Source of the DNA: an uncultured bacterium
GTDB taxonomy: Bacteria > Cyanobacteriota > Vampirovibrionia > Gastranaerophilales > Gastranaerophilaceae
Assembly (NCBI GenBank): GCA_945833895.1
Contig: CAMAGQ010000039.1
Location: forward strand, 1-12,809
Length of the DNA stretch: 12,809 bases
Direction of reading: 5' to 3'
Below the pieces are notes generated by a model. It saw only the letters and a program-made list of their open reading frames with translations, did not search any database and had not been told where the DNA came from. The stretch's first letter is position 1. Each line of letters begins with the position of its first letter. Shown here in pieces: positions 11,640-12,809 of this stretch. A program made the position numbers and the translations under genes.

Positions 11640-12809
11640 TTACTTTTTTATTTCATACTCGTAAATCGTTTTGTGGTCAGCCGTTTTACCGTATGTTGAA
11701 TTGAAACCTTCCACCCCTTCTGCCGGTGTTTGAATATATTTAACATCCTTAAATCTGGCTACCTTCTTAATCTCTCCGATATTTTCTATGATTTTACGAA
11801 TTTTTTCAGGCTCAACTGTTTCAGCCCACAGAACCTTGTCGTTATACCCGAAATTACCAAGATATAAATCTACGGCAGCGTTATCGTCAATATCATAGAC
11901 ATAAGTGTAGCCATCATATTTGGGCAAAAATTCAGAGATTTCCCCTTCTTTTATCTTTGTTACATCTATAACTCTTTGAAAGCGATGTTTCCCGATAACG
12001 TTCTCATCAAGCCTTTTTGGATTACTTTCAAAAACAAGAACTGTTGTATCGAATTTTTTTGAGCAAGCACTTAAAAAGCCTTTCATTTTGCTGATAAAAT
12101 CGAAATTTTCCGCAGAGGGCACTGTATATTTATCAAAGTTTTTTATGTAAATAATCGGGTGCTTTCCGCTGTTTTTTGCAGATTTTGCATTATCGGACAA
12201 TTCTTTGTTAACTTTATCGATTGAAACTTTATCAAAATCAATTAACTGGACGTCACAATTTTGATTTTGTAAATGTCTTACTATTTGGGTTTGATAATCA
12301 GGATTATCAACACCCATAATCATTATGGCGTTAGGGAATTGCTTCTTTTCAAGTTTATATAAATTTATAAATTTCTCATCAAGTTCTGAACACGCCTTAT
12401 TTTTACGTTTTTCTTCCGTTAAGATTCTTGCTAATTTCAACCTGTCTATGGCTTTAGCAAGTCTTTCCTGTTCAATTTGTTTGAGCAATTCAATTTCTTC
12501 TTTCGTCAATTCGTTAATTTTTGTCGTTATATGGTTTATTTTCGTGTTCGAATTATTAATATTTCTTACTGTATTCTTATTTTCTTCTCTATATTTTGCA
12601 ATAAGTTCAAGAACTCTTTGTGCTTTTTCTTCGTTAAAATACACTTTTTCAAGAACCTGCGGGTACGGATTTTTCAAATGCTGATATTTTCTCGCAGGAC
12701 CGATTTCACTCCAATAGAACCCGTCTTCAACAGAGGATTGAAAAGATACATTTGAAGTTTGAGCATTTCCTCGTGCAGTATTCTTTTGAGAAATTACAGG
12801 TGTTCTATA
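11640..12809 (-). CDS. Degenerate AAA+-like protein with coiled coil, 5'-truncated by window edge
   Basis: The frame is open through the right edge, so about 44 further codons precede the TTG at 12677; that TTG reads as an internal leucine (QHLKNPYP). From the N-terminal side in the window: a Ser/Thr/Gln/Asn-rich stretch, a likely conserved EDGFYWSEIGPARKY, then a coiled coil (about 12560-12350). After that comes an AAA+-like core: strand plus loop IMIMGVDNPDYQT where Walker A should be (12332-12282), IIYIKNFDKY at the Walker B position (12158-12129), and FDTTVLVFESNPKRLDENV leading to RFQRVIDV, much like sensor 1 and the Arg-Phe segment of FtsH/Cdc48-type ATPases. The Walker A lysine and the Walker B Asp-Glu are absent. 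It is therefore probably a non-hydrolysing relative, perhaps a scaffold or regulator. A C-terminal domain (about 250 residues after the TTG onwards) is unknown. The fold call is inference from motif order. Confidence 0.7.
   Translation of the reverse strand, partial: YRTPVISQKNTARGNAQTSNVSFQSSVEDGFYWSEIGPARKYQHLKNPYPQVLEKVYFNEEKAQRVLELIAKYREENKNTVRNINNSNTKINHITTKINELTKEEIELLKQIEQERLAKAIDRLKLARILTEEKRKNKACSELDEKFINLYKLEKKQFPNAIMIMGVDNPDYQTQIVRHLQNQNCDVQLIDFDKVSIDKVNKELSDNAKSAKNSGKHPIIYIKNFDKYTVPSAENFDFISKMKGFLSACSKKFDTTVLVFESNPKRLDENVIGKHRFQRVIDVTKIKEGEISEFLPKYDGYTYVYDIDDNAAVDLYLGNFGYNDKVLWAETVEPEKIRKIIENIGEIKKVARFKDVKYIQTPAEGVEGFNSTYGKTADHKTIYEYEIKK

Noticed and set aside
12675..12677. TTG 12677 as true start of the AAA+-like gene
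   Set aside because: The frame stays open to the window edge with normal codon use and plausible conserved residues upstream, so the start lies outside.
1..12809. CRISPR array, tRNA, rRNA, transposase or prophage genes
   Set aside because: No evenly spaced direct repeats with spacers, no cloverleaf or conserved rRNA stretches, and no recognisable mobile-element proteins were seen.

Overview
The window is AT-rich (roughly one third G+C), densely coded and bacterial. Some genes have strong Shine-Dalgarno (SD) sequences and others have none. The cyanobacteria-style TPR protein, the many low-complexity hypothetical proteins and the surface-glycan genes would fit a gut Gastranaerophilales/Melainabacteria-type genome. 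That placement is inference from style only: there is no rRNA or other phylogenetic marker here, and another low-GC gut lineage is possible.

Left edge (1-1303, minus strand): two translationally coupled surface-polysaccharide genes, a GT8-family glycosyltransferase followed by the start of a glucose-1-phosphate cytidylyltransferase (rfbF type) that runs off the window. Next (1400-3270) comes a run of small unknown genes. Two plus-strand genes for short soluble proteins (1515-2003 and 2832-3221) carry closely similar upstream regions, so they are probably co-regulated. Between them lie a small zinc-ribbon protein (2405-2695) with its own sigma70-like promoter and, on the opposite strand, an easily missed 30-residue single-span membrane protein (2211-2303) with a near-perfect SD. 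A bidirectional hairpin terminator at 3243-3267 separates this block from a convergent giant gene.

Centre (3277-7830, minus): one 1517-residue protein with no recognised family. It has coiled coils, very acidic E/T/N/Q-rich low-complexity linkers, two related hydrophobic modules and a basic C-terminal tail. Divergent from it is a secreted or membrane-anchored TPR protein (8035-9246) with a consensus sigma70 promoter and an operator-like inverted repeat at its predicted transcript start. A G+C-rich palindromic intergenic element (about 9267-9330) follows.

Right part: pepA (9416-10813), a complete M17 leucyl aminopeptidase with all expected metal and catalytic residues, ending in a strong terminator. 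Then an unrecognised 235-residue protein (10916-11623) converges on a minus-strand gene that enters from beyond the right edge (11640-12809). The latter looks like a degenerate AAA+ module that has lost the Walker A lysine and the Walker B acids.

No tRNA, rRNA, CRISPR array, transposase or phage gene was seen. The parts most likely to hold undescribed biology are the giant modular protein, the co-regulated small proteins, the 30-residue membrane peptide and the pseudo-AAA+ protein.
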